In this document: one piece after another, positions 1 through 6,918 of the stretch
Position numbering within the stretch: the first letter of the stretch is position 1
Layout: the number at the start of each line of letters is the position of its first letter
NCBI GenBank assembly: GCA_025964465.1
Contig: JAOPYS010000434.1
Location: forward strand, 1-9,386
DNA: 9,386 nucleotides
Direction: 5' to 3'
Origin: Thermoleophilia bacterium
GTDB taxonomy: Bacteria > Actinomycetota > Thermoleophilia > Gaiellales > SKUG01
Position numbers and translations under genes: made by a program
Notes under the pieces: model-generated
What the model saw: only the letters and a program-made list of their open reading frames with translations
Databases searched by the model: none
What the model was told of the DNA's origin: nothing

Positions 1-1549
1 GCGTGTCGCGGATCATGGCGTTGAGCGCCTGGTTGAAGGAGTGGCCGGCCTTGAGCGACGAGGCGATCGCCCCGAGCACGTCCGCGAGCTGCCCCTCGAA
101 CGCGTTGCGGCGGCGCCGCGCCTTCATCCGCAGCCAGAAGTTCGGGAGGAACCCGAGCACGAGCGGCAGGGCGATGATCAGGATCAGGTTGCCGGTCAGC
201 AGCCCGACGGCGAGGCCGAATCCAGCCATCACGACCATCGCGGCGAACAGCTCACCGGGCTTGATCGCGATCGCAGCCTGGTCGGCGCGAAACCGGGTGC
301 GCTCGAAGAACCCGGACGTCCCCAGCAGCGAGTCCCCGAGCGAGACCACGGGGGAGACCATGCGGCGCAGCGCGGACCCCTCCTGCTTGCGCGACGCCGC
401 GGACGGGGTGGAGGAGGCCTGGGTCGTGTAGCGCTCGATGCGCTTGATCACGTCGGGACGAGAGCGCTTCTCGAGGAACCGCCACGTGCCGAAGAAGATC
501 AGGGCGCCAAAGGGGACGGCGGCCAGGAGCACGCCCAGCAGCCCGGTCGGGAGCGGGATGAGCGGGGCCGGGGGCGCGTCCGCGGCGCGGGGGGCGGTCA
601 CGGTGCGCCCGCTGGCCGTGGTCGACGGCACCGCGCGGAACGCGAGGTGTGCGTCGATGGCGCCGCCGCCCGCCGCGATGCCGACGTCCACCATGCTCCG
701 GCGGGGGGCGGCAGATCGGTACTCCATCCAGTAGGGCTGGAGGATGCGTCGCCCCAGGTCGTCGAACAGCTGGTCGAGGCCGGCCGTGCCGACGACGGTC
801 TGCAGCTCGCCGCCGGTGCCGTTGCCGAGGGCCGCCATGTCGCGCGGCTGGTCGTCCGTCCGCTCACGGATCGCAACGGCGAGCACGGGGGCGTTCGCCT
901 TGAGCGCTTCTCCGGCAGCCTCGTCGCGGGTCTCGACGCTGCCGGCGTCGGTCCCGTCGCTCAGCAGCACGATGGCGCGGGTGTTGTGCGAGTCCTTGTC
1001 GAAGGCCTGCGCCGCGATGGAGACCGCGTCGAACATCGTCGTGCGGTTCTGCAGGGTGATGGAGTCCAGGGCGGCGTCGATGCGCCCGCGATCGGTCGTG
1101 GGCGGCACGACCACACGTGCTGCGCCGCCGAACGTCACGAGCCCGACGTTGTCCTCGGGGCCGGCGTGCTCGAGCAGGACCTTGGCGGCGGCGGTCGCAT
1201 CGGCCATGCGGGTGCCCGCCCCCATGCTCAGCGACGTGTCGAGCGCCAGCATGAGGTCTGTGTGGACCTTGTTCTCGTACTTGCCGATCGGCCCGCGGTA
1301 CAGCGTCGCCTTCGGCAGGCGCTCGCCGTCCTCGTAGAAGTCCAGCCGCGGCGTGTCGCCGGCCACGTCGTCGGCGCCGAAGGCGACGCGGACGGTCGGG
1401 AAGTTGGACGCGTCGACCCGGGTGATGGAGACACCGCCGCCCGTGTCGGTGCGGACGGTCGTCGCCGATGCGAGCGGGACGGAGACCGCGGCGACGACGC
1501 CGATCACCACGGTCGCCGTCGCGGCGAGTGTGCAGGCGATGCGGTTCAC
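1..1549 (-). CDS. tadB: VWA-TadB fusion: secreted von Willebrand A domain joined to Tad pilus inner-membrane platform protein (C-terminus beyond the window)
   Basis: The 516 visible codons start with GTG and run off the left edge without a stop. Residues 1-29 look like a signal peptide (hydrophobic stretch, then an A-S-A cleavage site). Residues ~97-270 form a VWA domain with an intact metal site: DTSLS at 104-108, Thr170/171, and SDGTD with Asp198. A membrane segment follows at ~334-355, then a basic linker and two more hydrophobic helices at ~437-470. A type II secretion F domain begins at ~484 (FEGQLADVL, then LKAGHSFNQAL at 499-509, the usual TadB signature). TadB is the inner-membrane platform that works with the CpaF ATPase; here it carries an added extracytoplasmic VWA domain, which in other proteins binds ligands through a metal ion. 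The GTG overlaps the cpaF stop by 4 bases and has a strong GGAGG. tadC would be expected next, off the left edge. TadB identity rests on the partial F domain plus context. Confidence 0.88.
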   Translation of the reverse strand, partial: MNRIACTLAATATVVIGVVAAVSVPLASATTVRTDTGGGVSITRVDASNFPTVRVAFGADDVAGDTPRLDFYEDGERLPKATLYRGPIGKYENKVHTDLMLALDTSLSMGAGTRMADATAAAKVLLEHAGPEDNVGLVTFGGAARVVVPPTTDRGRIDAALDSITLQNRTTMFDAVSIAAQAFDKDSHNTRAIVLLSDGTDAGSVETRDEAAGEALKANAPVLAVAIRERTDDQPRDMAALGNGTGGELQTVVGTAGLDQLFDDLGRRILQPYWMEYRSAAPRRSMVDVGIAAGGGAIDAHLAFRAVPSTTASGRTVTAPRAADAPPAPLIPLPTGLLGVLLAAVPFGALIFFGTWRFLEKRSRPDVIKRIERYTTQASSTPSAASRKQEGSALRRMVSPVVSLGDSLLGTSGFFERTRFRADQAAIAIKPGELFAAMVVMAGFGLAVGLLTGNLILIIALPLVLGFLPNFWLRMKARRRRNAFEGQLADVLGAIASSLKAGHSFNQALNAMIRDT

Positions 1550-3003
1550 GCGCTCCTCCGCATCGAGCTGCCGAACGCACCCTGGGTGCCGCGCGGGTCG
1601 TCGTCGCTCGCGAAGAACGAGATCGGGATCGTCACCCCGTTCTGTGCGAGCTTGTCGAGGAAGCCGGGCTTGATGCCGGTCATCTGCAGGTTGCCGAGCA
1701 GGCGCGACGTGGCGCCGGACGCGGCGCCCTCCTCGTCGGGCTTGGCGATGAAGATGTCCTGGAGCGTGATCGTGTCACCCTCCATCTTGCCGACCTCCGT
1801 GATGTGGGTGATCCGCCGCGACCCGTCGACCAGGCGCGAGACCTGCACGATGAGGTCGATCGCGCCGGCCGCCTGCTCGCGGATCGCGCGCAGGGGCAGC
1901 TCGACGCCGGCGGTGAGCACGAGCGTCTCCACGCGGCTGAGCGCCTCGCGCGGGTTGTTCGCATGGATGGTCGTCATGGAGCCGTCGTGGCCCGTGTTCA
2001 TCGCCTGCAGCATGTCGACGGTCTCGGGGCCGCGGCACTCGCCGACCACGATCCGGTCGGGACGCATGCGCAGCGTGTTGCGGACCAGGTCGCGGATCGA
2101 GATCTGGCCCTTGCCCTCGATGTTGGCGGGGCGGCTCTCGAGCGTGATCACGTGCTCCTGCTTGAGCTGCACCTCCGCGGCGTCCTCGACCGTGATGATG
2201 CGCTCGTCGTCGGGGATGGCGGACGACAGCACGTTGAGCGTCGTCGTCTTGCCCGAGCCCGTGCCGCCGGAGATGACGATGTTGAGCGCGCCCTTGACGC
2301 ACAGCTCCAGGAACTGGGCCGACTTGGGGGAGAGGGTCCCGAACTTGATCAGGTCCTCCATCTTGAGCGGGTCCTTCTTGAACTTGCGGATCGTCAGGCA
2401 GGAGCCGCGCACCGCCAGCGGCGGGATGATCGCGTTGACGCGGCTGCCGTCGGGCAGGCGCGCGTCCACCATCGGGCTCGACTCGTCGATGCGGCGCCCG
2501 ATCTGCGACACGATCTTGTCGATGATCCGCTCGAGGTGCTGCTCGTCGACGAAGCGCGCGTTGGTGAGGGTGATCTTGCCCTTGCGCTCGATGTAGACGG
2601 TGCGGTGGTCGTTGACCATCACCTCGCTCACCGAGTCGTCGCGCAGGAACGGGTCGATCGGGCCGTAGCCGAGGATGTCGTCGGTGATCTCCTGGATCAG
2701 GCCGTTGCGCTCCTGCCGCGTCAGGGGCGTGGCGTCGTCCTCGATGATCTGGTTCACCGCGTCGTGCACGGCGTGCTCGAGCTCGGTGCGCGAGCTGGCC
2801 GCCCCGTCCTGCCGCTCCGAGCGGAACAGTGCCGGGCCGACGGACTGGATGACGAGCTTGTGGATCTTGGTCTTGAGCTCGACCAGCGGGTCGTTCGCAT
2901 CGTCGCGGCCATCGGGGGTTCCCGACAGCGCATGCTGCTGGGTCGAGCCGGCGGCGGCCGCGGCCTCGACGTTGAGTGACTGGAGACGACTGTGGAGTGA
3001 CAT
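1546..3003 (-). CDS. cpaF: CpaF/TadA, pilus assembly ATPase
   Basis: This is a 485-residue secretion ATPase of the CpaF/TadA group (type II/IV secretion GspE superfamily), close to the usual family length. It is a cytoplasmic hexameric motor that powers pilin extrusion through the TadB/TadC platform. Visible motifs are the Walker A loop GGTGSGKT at 246-253, the Walker B region VVGECRG with Glu322, and the His box TTIHANN with His347. The N-terminal domain has the family's typical DILGYGPIDPFL and EVMVN stretch at ~108-130 and the PLAVRG region before the ATPase core. All catalytic landmarks are intact. The ATG lies 33 bases after the tadZ stop, and I see no Shine-Dalgarno sequence in that gap, so translation may depend on reinitiation after tadZ. 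The last ~40 residues are Gly/Ser/Asp-rich and less conserved. The stop overlaps the next gene's GTG. Confidence 0.96.
   Translation of the reverse strand: MSLHSRLQSLNVEAAAAAGSTQQHALSGTPDGRDDANDPLVELKTKIHKLVIQSVGPALFRSERQDGAASSRTELEHAVHDAVNQIIEDDATPLTRQERNGLIQEITDDILGYGPIDPFLRDDSVSEVMVNDHRTVYIERKGKITLTNARFVDEQHLERIIDKIVSQIGRRIDESSPMVDARLPDGSRVNAIIPPLAVRGSCLTIRKFKKDPLKMEDLIKFGTLSPKSAQFLELCVKGALNIVISGGTGSGKTTTLNVLSSAIPDDERIITVEDAAEVQLKQEHVITLESRPANIEGKGQISIRDLVRNTLRMRPDRIVVGECRGPETVDMLQAMNTGHDGSMTTIHANNPREALSRVETLVLTAGVELPLRAIREQAAGAIDLIVQVSRLVDGSRRITHITEVGKMEGDTITLQDIFIAKPDEEGAASGATSRLLGNLQMTGIKPGFLDKLAQNGVTIPISFFASDDDPRGTQGAFGSSMRRSA
1553..1559 (-). promoter_or_regulatory. Ribosome binding site that fixes the GTG start of VWA-tadB
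   Basis: The minus strand reads GGAGGAG, with the GGAGG core 5 bases before GTG at 1549. It lies inside the last codons of cpaF. It supports the GTG that overlaps the cpaF stop codon as the real start, because the signal peptide begins exactly there. Confidence 0.8.
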
Positions 3004-3036
3004 GGGTGCGTGCGCTTTCGTCTGCGGTGCGAGGGG

Positions 3037-4353
3037 TCAGGCGGCGTGCTCGTCGAACTCGAACTCGAGGTCGAGGTCGAGTTCGCCCGCGGCGGTCGCA
3101 GCGGGCGCGGCGACCTGCGCATCGCGCTCCGCGGCGCGGTGTGCGTCGGCGGCGACGCGTCGGCGCTCGCGCCGCCCGAGCCGCACCGAGCCGGATCGCT
3201 CCGTATCGGCGGCGACCTCGGGGCTGAACGCGACGCAGAGGTCACGCACCGCGCGGGTGACGTCGGCCTTCGGGTCGGTCATGATCACCGGCACGCCGCG
3301 GTTGATGGCCACCGGGATCGCCTTGTTGGACGGCACCCCGAAGCGGATCGCCTTGCCGAGCGCGTCCTCGACCTGGTCGCGGCGCAGGCCGACCTTCGTG
3401 TCGGCGCGGTTCAGCACGATGTGGCACTTCTCGAGCGGGTAGTGGAGCATCTCCAGGGTCTGGAGGCAGATCTTGACGCTCTTGAGCGAGGTGGCCTCCA
3501 GGCTCGCGACGACGAGCAGCTCGTCGGTGCGGTCGAGGGCGGTGAGCACGATCGACGTGAAGTTCGGTGCGGTGTCCAGCAGGATCACGTCGTAGGACTG
3601 CTTCGCCGCGGCGATGACGCTCGCGAGGCGGTCGTCGGTGACGAGGTCCGCGTCTTCCGGGCGCAGCGGCGCGGGCAGGAGGTGCATGCCGCTCTCGTGG
3701 TGGGTGACGAACCCGGAGAGCTTGTCGGCGTCGAGGTCCCCGTTGCTCATCACGAGGTCGAGGATCGTCGCCCGCGGGTCGGCGCCGACCATGATCGCCG
3801 CGTCGCCGAACTGCAGGTCCAGGTCGATCAGCAGGGTGCGCTTCTTGAGGCGCTTGGCGTACATCGCCGCCATGTTGGTGGCGAGCACCGTCTTGCCGAC
3901 CCCGCCCTTGGGCGAGAACAGCGTGATGACCTTGCTCGAGTCGCCGCTGCGCTGTCGCCCCGCACCCGAGTTGGAGATCGAGCCGATGCTGTGCGCCTTC
4001 TTGACGGTGAAGACGAGGTTGTCGGTGAGCTGCGGCAGCAGCATGACGTCGTTGAGTCCGAGCGTCACCGCCTCGTCCAGCAGCGTGGCGCTCGAACGGG
4101 TGACGAGGAGGATGATCGGCGCGGCCGTGTGCTCGCGGATCTTGGCGATCTCCTCGACCGGGATCGTGTCGGGACGCTGCAGCGCGTGCAGCACCACCTG
4201 CGCGCCGGTCGACGCGAGCTTGGCGCCCGCCTTGGACGGCTCGCTGGCCGTGCCGACGAGCTCCAGGTCGCGGTGGCTGGCGAGCGCGTCGCGCGCCTCG
4301 GCGAGGCCGGCGCAGGCGCCCGAGATGAAGATGCGGATCGGCTGGTCGTTCAT
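3037..4353 (-). CDS. tadZ: TadZ/CpaE, atypical receiver plus ParA/MinD-like ATPase for pilus localisation
   Basis: This is a 438-residue protein. Residues ~5-120 form a receiver-like fold. Where a phosphoacceptor Asp is expected, after the third strand, the sequence reads VVLHAL (53-58), so phosphorylation is unlikely. Residues ~141-380 are a MinD/ParA-type ATPase with the deviant Walker A KGGVGKT at 149-155, LIDLDLQFGD at 175-184, and Walker B VILLD ending at Asp260. TadZ proteins place the Tad apparatus at a site in the cell, often a pole, and act early in assembly. The C-terminal ~55 residues are a charged linker ending in an alternating acidic/hydrophobic tail (LDLDLEFEFDE) encoded by hexamer repeats. 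I chose the ATG at 4353 because GAGGA lies 10 bases upstream and the receiver fold starts there. An in-frame ATG at 4506 would add a basic, low-complexity leader and overlap cpaB. The gap to cpaB is 52 bases. Confidence 0.94.
   Translation of the reverse strand: MNDQPIRIFISGACAGLAEARDALASHRDLELVGTASEPSKAGAKLASTGAQVVLHALQRPDTIPVEEIAKIREHTAAPIILLVTRSSATLLDEAVTLGLNDVMLLPQLTDNLVFTVKKAHSIGSISNSGAGRQRSGDSSKVITLFSPKGGVGKTVLATNMAAMYAKRLKKRTLLIDLDLQFGDAAIMVGADPRATILDLVMSNGDLDADKLSGFVTHHESGMHLLPAPLRPEDADLVTDDRLASVIAAAKQSYDVILLDTAPNFTSIVLTALDRTDELLVVASLEATSLKSVKICLQTLEMLHYPLEKCHIVLNRADTKVGLRRDQVEDALGKAIRFGVPSNKAIPVAINRGVPVIMTDPKADVTRAVRDLCVAFSPEVAADTERSGSVRLGRRERRRVAADAHRAAERDAQVAAPAATAAGELDLDLEFEFDEHAA
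3053..3082. repeat. Five tandem hexamers inside the 3' end of tadZ
   Basis: On the plus strand there are five consecutive TCGARN units: tcgaac twice, tcgagg twice, tcgagt once. On the coding strand they give alternating Asp/Glu with Leu/Phe near the TadZ C-terminus. A gain or loss of one unit would add or remove two residues without a frameshift. Codon bias alone could also produce this pattern. Confidence 0.6.
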
Positions 4354-4405
4354 GGGGTGACGGTCCTCGGTGCGGGGATGGGTGTCGGCTGGCCGGGCGA
4401 CGGGA

Positions 4406-5194
4406 TCACTGGACGGTGGGATCGGGACCGAGCTGGGTCGCAACGCCGACCTTGGGCTCCTCGACCGCGCCGTAGATGGGCGTGATCTTGGTCTCGGTGT
4501 CGCCATTGGCCGGGCGCAGGGACATCATCAGCCCGTAGTCGTCCGCATTGGCGAGGGCGAACTTGATGTTCGCCATCTCGCGGTCGGTGGCCTTGAGCAC
4601 GTAGAGCTTGGTCGCGCCTTCGGCGTCCGGGGCCTCGGTGGTCGTCTCGGCGCCCTTGGGCTGCAGCGACTGCGGGGTCTCGATGACCTCGATGTCACGT
4701 GCGATGACCGACGTGATCGTGGTGTCGGAATCCTTGCTCTTCAGCGCGGCGACGATGTCGATGTGGTCACCCGGTCGGACGAGCCCGGCCGCGTCGCTGG
4801 GCGCGGGGACCGGCACCGCGAACAGGCGCTGGTTGCCCTTGATCTGCGCGGTCGGGCTGAGGCCGGCCGTCTTGTCGAACGCGTTGAGCGACAGCACCTC
4901 ACCCGAGAAGATCTGGGTGTCCACCACGTCGGACTTGGAGATGTCCGACACCGAGCCGATCGCGTTCGGCGGGGCGTCCTCGCGCAGCACCTGCGTCTCG
5001 TCCAGGTAGCCGCCGGCCTCGAGGTCGGCCTTGGCCGTGCCCGGGGGGATGTCCTTGGTCGCGACCAGGACGGTGACCTCCTGCTTGCCGCGCGACAGCG
5101 ACTGGCGCTCGCCCCGGATGAAGCTCGTCACGGCGACGATGCCGACGAGCATGAGGGCGGCTGCGATCAGGAGGTTGCGGACCGTGTAGTTCAT
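4406..5194 (-). CDS. cpaB: CpaB/RcpC, Flp pilus assembly protein with SAF domain
   Basis: This is a 262-residue protein. One N-terminal membrane segment (residues ~8-26) anchors it, with the rest outside the membrane. Residues ~40-106 match a SAF domain: VTVLVATKDIPPGT at 40-53 and the FSGEVLSLNAF stretch at 96-106. Residues ~122-230 match the RcpC/CpaB domain, with the conserved LVRPGDHIDIV at 138-148. In diderms this family works with the outer-membrane secretin and may contact peptidoglycan. Here no secretin gene follows, so a cell-wall role is more likely (inference). The start at 5194 has GGAAGG 4 bases upstream and directly precedes the membrane helix. The frame is open back to an ATG at 5293, but that leader has no helix or motif. 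It is separated from the tadG-like gene by 175 bases and may have its own promoter. Confidence 0.92.
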   Translation of the reverse strand: MNYTVRNLLIAAALMLVGIVAVTSFIRGERQSLSRGKQEVTVLVATKDIPPGTAKADLEAGGYLDETQVLREDAPPNAIGSVSDISKSDVVDTQIFSGEVLSLNAFDKTAGLSPTAQIKGNQRLFAVPVPAPSDAAGLVRPGDHIDIVAALKSKDSDTTITSVIARDIEVIETPQSLQPKGAETTTEAPDAEGATKLYVLKATDREMANIKFALANADDYGLMMSLRPANGDTETKITPIYGAVEEPKVGVATQLGPDPTVQ

Positions 5195-5198
5195 GGTG

Positions 5199-5204
5199 CC
5201 TTCC
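5199..5204 (-). promoter_or_regulatory. Ribosome binding site that decides the cpaB start
   Basis: The minus strand reads GGAAGG, 4 bases before the ATG at 5194. It favours this ATG over the in-frame ATG at 5293 and puts the membrane anchor at the very N-terminus, as is usual for CpaB. Confidence 0.7.
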
Positions 5205-5331
5205 GAGGTTCGGTGCCGGTGTCGGGGAAGCGCGAAGGTGCGGTGGACGCTGCCGGAGGTGGTCGGCGCGTCCGCGGGGTGCAGGTCTTGCATCGACAGC
5301 TGGGCGCCGGGCCCGCGTCAACATTTCGTGA

Positions 5332-5356
5332 GGAAAACGCGAGGGGTCCGTGACCC
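5332..5356 (-). terminator. Weak terminator-like hairpin after tadG
   Basis: On the minus strand, 14 bases past the tadG stop, GGGTC and GACCC form a 5-base-pair stem (5344-5356) around a 3-base loop. GTTTTCC follows after about 5 bases. The stem is short and the T run has only four bases, so it may act as a partial terminator or not at all. Confidence 0.3.
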
Positions 5357-5369
5357 GTCGCGGGCGGCG

Positions 5370-6404
5370 TCACTCGACGAGCCGGAAGGCCACGGGTGAC
5401 GTGAGGTTGTCGCTGTAGTCGACGAACTCGCCGTCCGTGAAGTCGGCCGGCAGGATGGGTCGCACGGGGGTGACCCAGACGCTCTTGCCGTTGTTGGTGT
5501 AGGCCGGGTAGCCGGACGAATCGACCTTGCCGATGTAGACCAGCATGTAGCCGAGGATGCGGATCTCCTTGCGCCCGTTCGGCCACGCCGTGGTGCCGTT
5601 GAGGTTCTCGATGATCGGCACGATGCCGATGCGGGGCGACGTCGGCTTCTCGATCGTCTGGAACCCGGATGCGGGATCGGTGCCGAACACGTCCGAGTAC
5701 GAATCCGTGCTGCTTCCGAGGCGCTCGTCGAAGCCCTGGCGGGTCGGCCCTGCCATCTGTCCAGGCTCGAGGTCGAGCGTCTCTGCGATCGGGGTGGGGC
5801 AGGCGTCGACCCCGCCGTGTGCCGCGCCCGCGATGAGGGAACGGAAATCCGCCGCGCCGGTAGCGCCGCTGCAGTCGGGCATCACGTCGGGGGCGATCGG
5901 CCCGTGTTCGCTCGCCGCCGTGGTCGTGCCGTCGAACTTGACCTCGTAGTTCTCGCCGATCGTGTACGTGTCGCGCATGAAGGCCATCGGCAGCATCCCG
6001 GGGCGCGGACCCATCATCTGGACCCGTGCCACCGCGCGGGCCGAGATGTCAGGCGGCGCGAGGCCGAGCACGCCGCTGAATCCGGCCGAGCCCTTCTTGT
6101 GCACGACCACCTCGACGGAGCGGTTGGCATCCGTGAACGTCACGGAGCGGACGAGGGCGGAGGCGGCGGAGTTCTTGCTCGTCACGTAGTCGTTGGCGAC
6201 GGTGCTGGCCTGGCCGGGCTGCTTGGGCAGCTCGCGCACGGCTGCGAGTGCGGCGGCGTCGGCCGTGCCCTGCATGTCCCGCCGCTCGAAGAAGAACATG
6301 CCGCCGTCGATGACGACGCCGACGAAGCAGAGGCACACGACCATGAAGATGCTGACGAAGACCAGCGTCTGGCCGGCCTCGCCGCGGCGCGGGGCGGGGG
6401 TCAC
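5370..6404 (-). CDS. TadG-like membrane-anchored pilus accessory protein
   Basis: This is a 344-residue protein starting with GTG. Residues 11-34 are a hydrophobic helix after a short basic leader (APRRGEAGQ). The run VVIDGGMFFFERRDMQGTADAAALAA at 30-55 is typical of the Tad/TadE-G-like N-terminal domain, which anchors minor pilus proteins in the membrane. Residues ~60-344 are extracytoplasmic and I recognise no family in them. They contain one Cys pair, Cys178 and Cys202, that could form a disulphide, and otherwise many polar residues. The Gly-Gln leader resembles those of flp and tadE, but the +5 Glu needed by prepilin peptidases is Phe15 here, so processing is unlikely. The GTG overlaps the tadE stop by 4 bases, with GGAG just upstream. 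The frame is open to an ATG at 6722, but that region is shadow coding over tadE. The role in pilus assembly is inferred from the N-terminus and context. Confidence 0.85.
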   Translation of the reverse strand: MTPAPRRGEAGQTLVFVSIFMVVCLCFVGVVIDGGMFFFERRDMQGTADAAALAAVRELPKQPGQASTVANDYVTSKNSAASALVRSVTFTDANRSVEVVVHKKGSAGFSGVLGLAPPDISARAVARVQMMGPRPGMLPMAFMRDTYTIGENYEVKFDGTTTAASEHGPIAPDVMPDCSGATGAADFRSLIAGAAHGGVDACPTPIAETLDLEPGQMAGPTRQGFDERLGSSTDSYSDVFGTDPASGFQTIEKPTSPRIGIVPIIENLNGTTAWPNGRKEIRILGYMLVYIGKVDSSGYPAYTNNGKSVWVTPVRPILPADFTDGEFVDYSDNLTSPVAFRLVE

Positions 6405-6811
6405 TGCTCCACCCGCATCGTGCGCTTGCCGGTGAGGTTGCTGTTGAAGAGGGTGACGCCCATGATCGAGATCGTCTGCGGATAGCTCACGTTCACGGTG
6501 ATGGTCGACCCGGCGGCCCAGGTGCTCGTGACCGTGGTGGAGATCTTGGTGGGGTCCAGCTGCGGTGAGGAATCCTTGACCGTCTGGATGACCCGCGACG
6601 TGCGGTCGGAGGCCGTGCGGCTGATGGCGCCGCGTCGTGCGCCCTCGCTCGCTGCTGCACTGACCATCTGGTAGTGCCAGAACGCGAGGCCGAACTCCAC
6701 GATGCCGAACAGCAGCACGCACAGCACCGGGAGCACGAGCGCGAACTCGACCATCGCCTGGCCGGCTTCGGGCTCTGGGGTCCCCGTGGCGCTGTCGTGG
6801 TGGTTGGTCAT
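6401..6811 (-). CDS. tadE: TadE-like pseudopilin
   Basis: This is a 136-residue protein with a prepilin-like N-terminus. A hydrophilic 17-residue leader ends in Glu-Ala-Gly, followed by QAMVEFALVLPVLCVLLFGI. That gives Gly17 at -1 and Glu22 at +5, the pattern cut by Tad prepilin peptidase. The hydrophobic helix spans ~20-44, followed by the family motif of TadE (FGLAFWHYQMVSAAASEGAR at 40-59). TadE-family minor pseudopilins are thought to help initiate or regulate Flp fibre assembly. The start at 6811 has GGAG 5 bases upstream. The open frame continues upstream but would swallow flp. The C-terminal ~45 residues are a beta-rich, Thr/Ser-rich segment. It lies 107 bases after flp, past a strong hairpin, and its stop overlaps the tadG start. 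Confidence 0.93.
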   Translation of the reverse strand: MTNHHDSATGTPEPEAGQAMVEFALVLPVLCVLLFGIVEFGLAFWHYQMVSAAASEGARRGAISRTASDRTSRVIQTVKDSSPQLDPTKISTTVTSTWAAGSTITVNVSYPQTISIMGVTLFNSNLTGKRTMRVEQ

Positions 6812-6864
6812 GGCGTCTCCGCGTGGCGCAGGGTGCAGCGGGGTGGAAACTGGCCCGGGCAGCA

Positions 6865-6892
6865 TTTGGGGGCGACCGAAGCCGCCCCCAAA
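6865..6892 (-). promoter_or_regulatory. UUCG-capped hairpin in the flp-tadE gap
   Basis: Read on the minus strand, TTTGGGGGCG (6892-6883) pairs perfectly with CGCCCCCAAA (6874-6865). The eight bases between add a G-U pair and a C-G pair closing a UUCG tetraloop, so the stem totals 12 pairs. It starts 26 bases after the flp stop and ends 53 bases before the tadE start. No T run follows it on either strand, so it is not a standard intrinsic terminator. More likely it blocks 3' exonuclease or causes partial termination, raising pilin mRNA over downstream mRNA. Function is inferred; the pairing is directly visible. Confidence 0.8.
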
Positions 6893-6918
6893 CGCTTCCG
6901 AGAGCATGTGGCCGAGCG

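Larger units (their letters stand above)
5195..5369 (-). promoter_or_regulatory. Gap between tadG and cpaB with a weak promoter-like site
   Basis: This 175-base stretch has no convincing gene. The minus strand carries a -35-like TTGACG at 5321-5316. About 18 bases further on is only a poor -10 (GTCGAT). Together with the terminator-like hairpin next to tadG, it could restart transcription for cpaB-tadZ-cpaF-VWA-tadB. The -10 match is weak, so this is a suggestion only. Confidence 0.25.

Noticed and set aside
41..2596. Long plus-strand open frame of 851 codons opposite VWA-tadB and cpaF
   Set aside because: It is Arg/Gly/Ala-rich with no recognisable domain and lies antisense to well-supported genes. 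Long shadow frames are expected at this GC content.
1468..2979. Plus-strand open frame of 503 codons opposite cpaF
   Set aside because: It mirrors the cpaF codons, with biased Arg/Leu/Asp/Val content and no motifs.
3010..4485. Plus-strand open frame of 491 codons opposite tadZ
   Set aside because: It is antisense to a gene with intact Walker motifs and has a low-complexity translation.
4354..4506. Longer start for tadZ at 4506
   Set aside because: The extra 51 residues are Pro/Arg/Ser-rich and would overlap cpaB. The ATG at 4353 has GAGGA upstream and begins the receiver fold.
4370..5353. Plus-strand open frame opposite cpaB
   Set aside because: It is antisense to cpaB with no domain and no ribosome site.
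6853..6860. GCCCGGGC palindrome near the flp-tadE hairpin
   Set aside because: Eight-base GC palindromes are common at this base composition, and nothing else marks it as an operator.
6865..6892. Calling the flp-tadE hairpin a standard intrinsic terminator
   Set aside because: No T run follows the stem on either strand, and the downstream genes are clearly part of the same machine.
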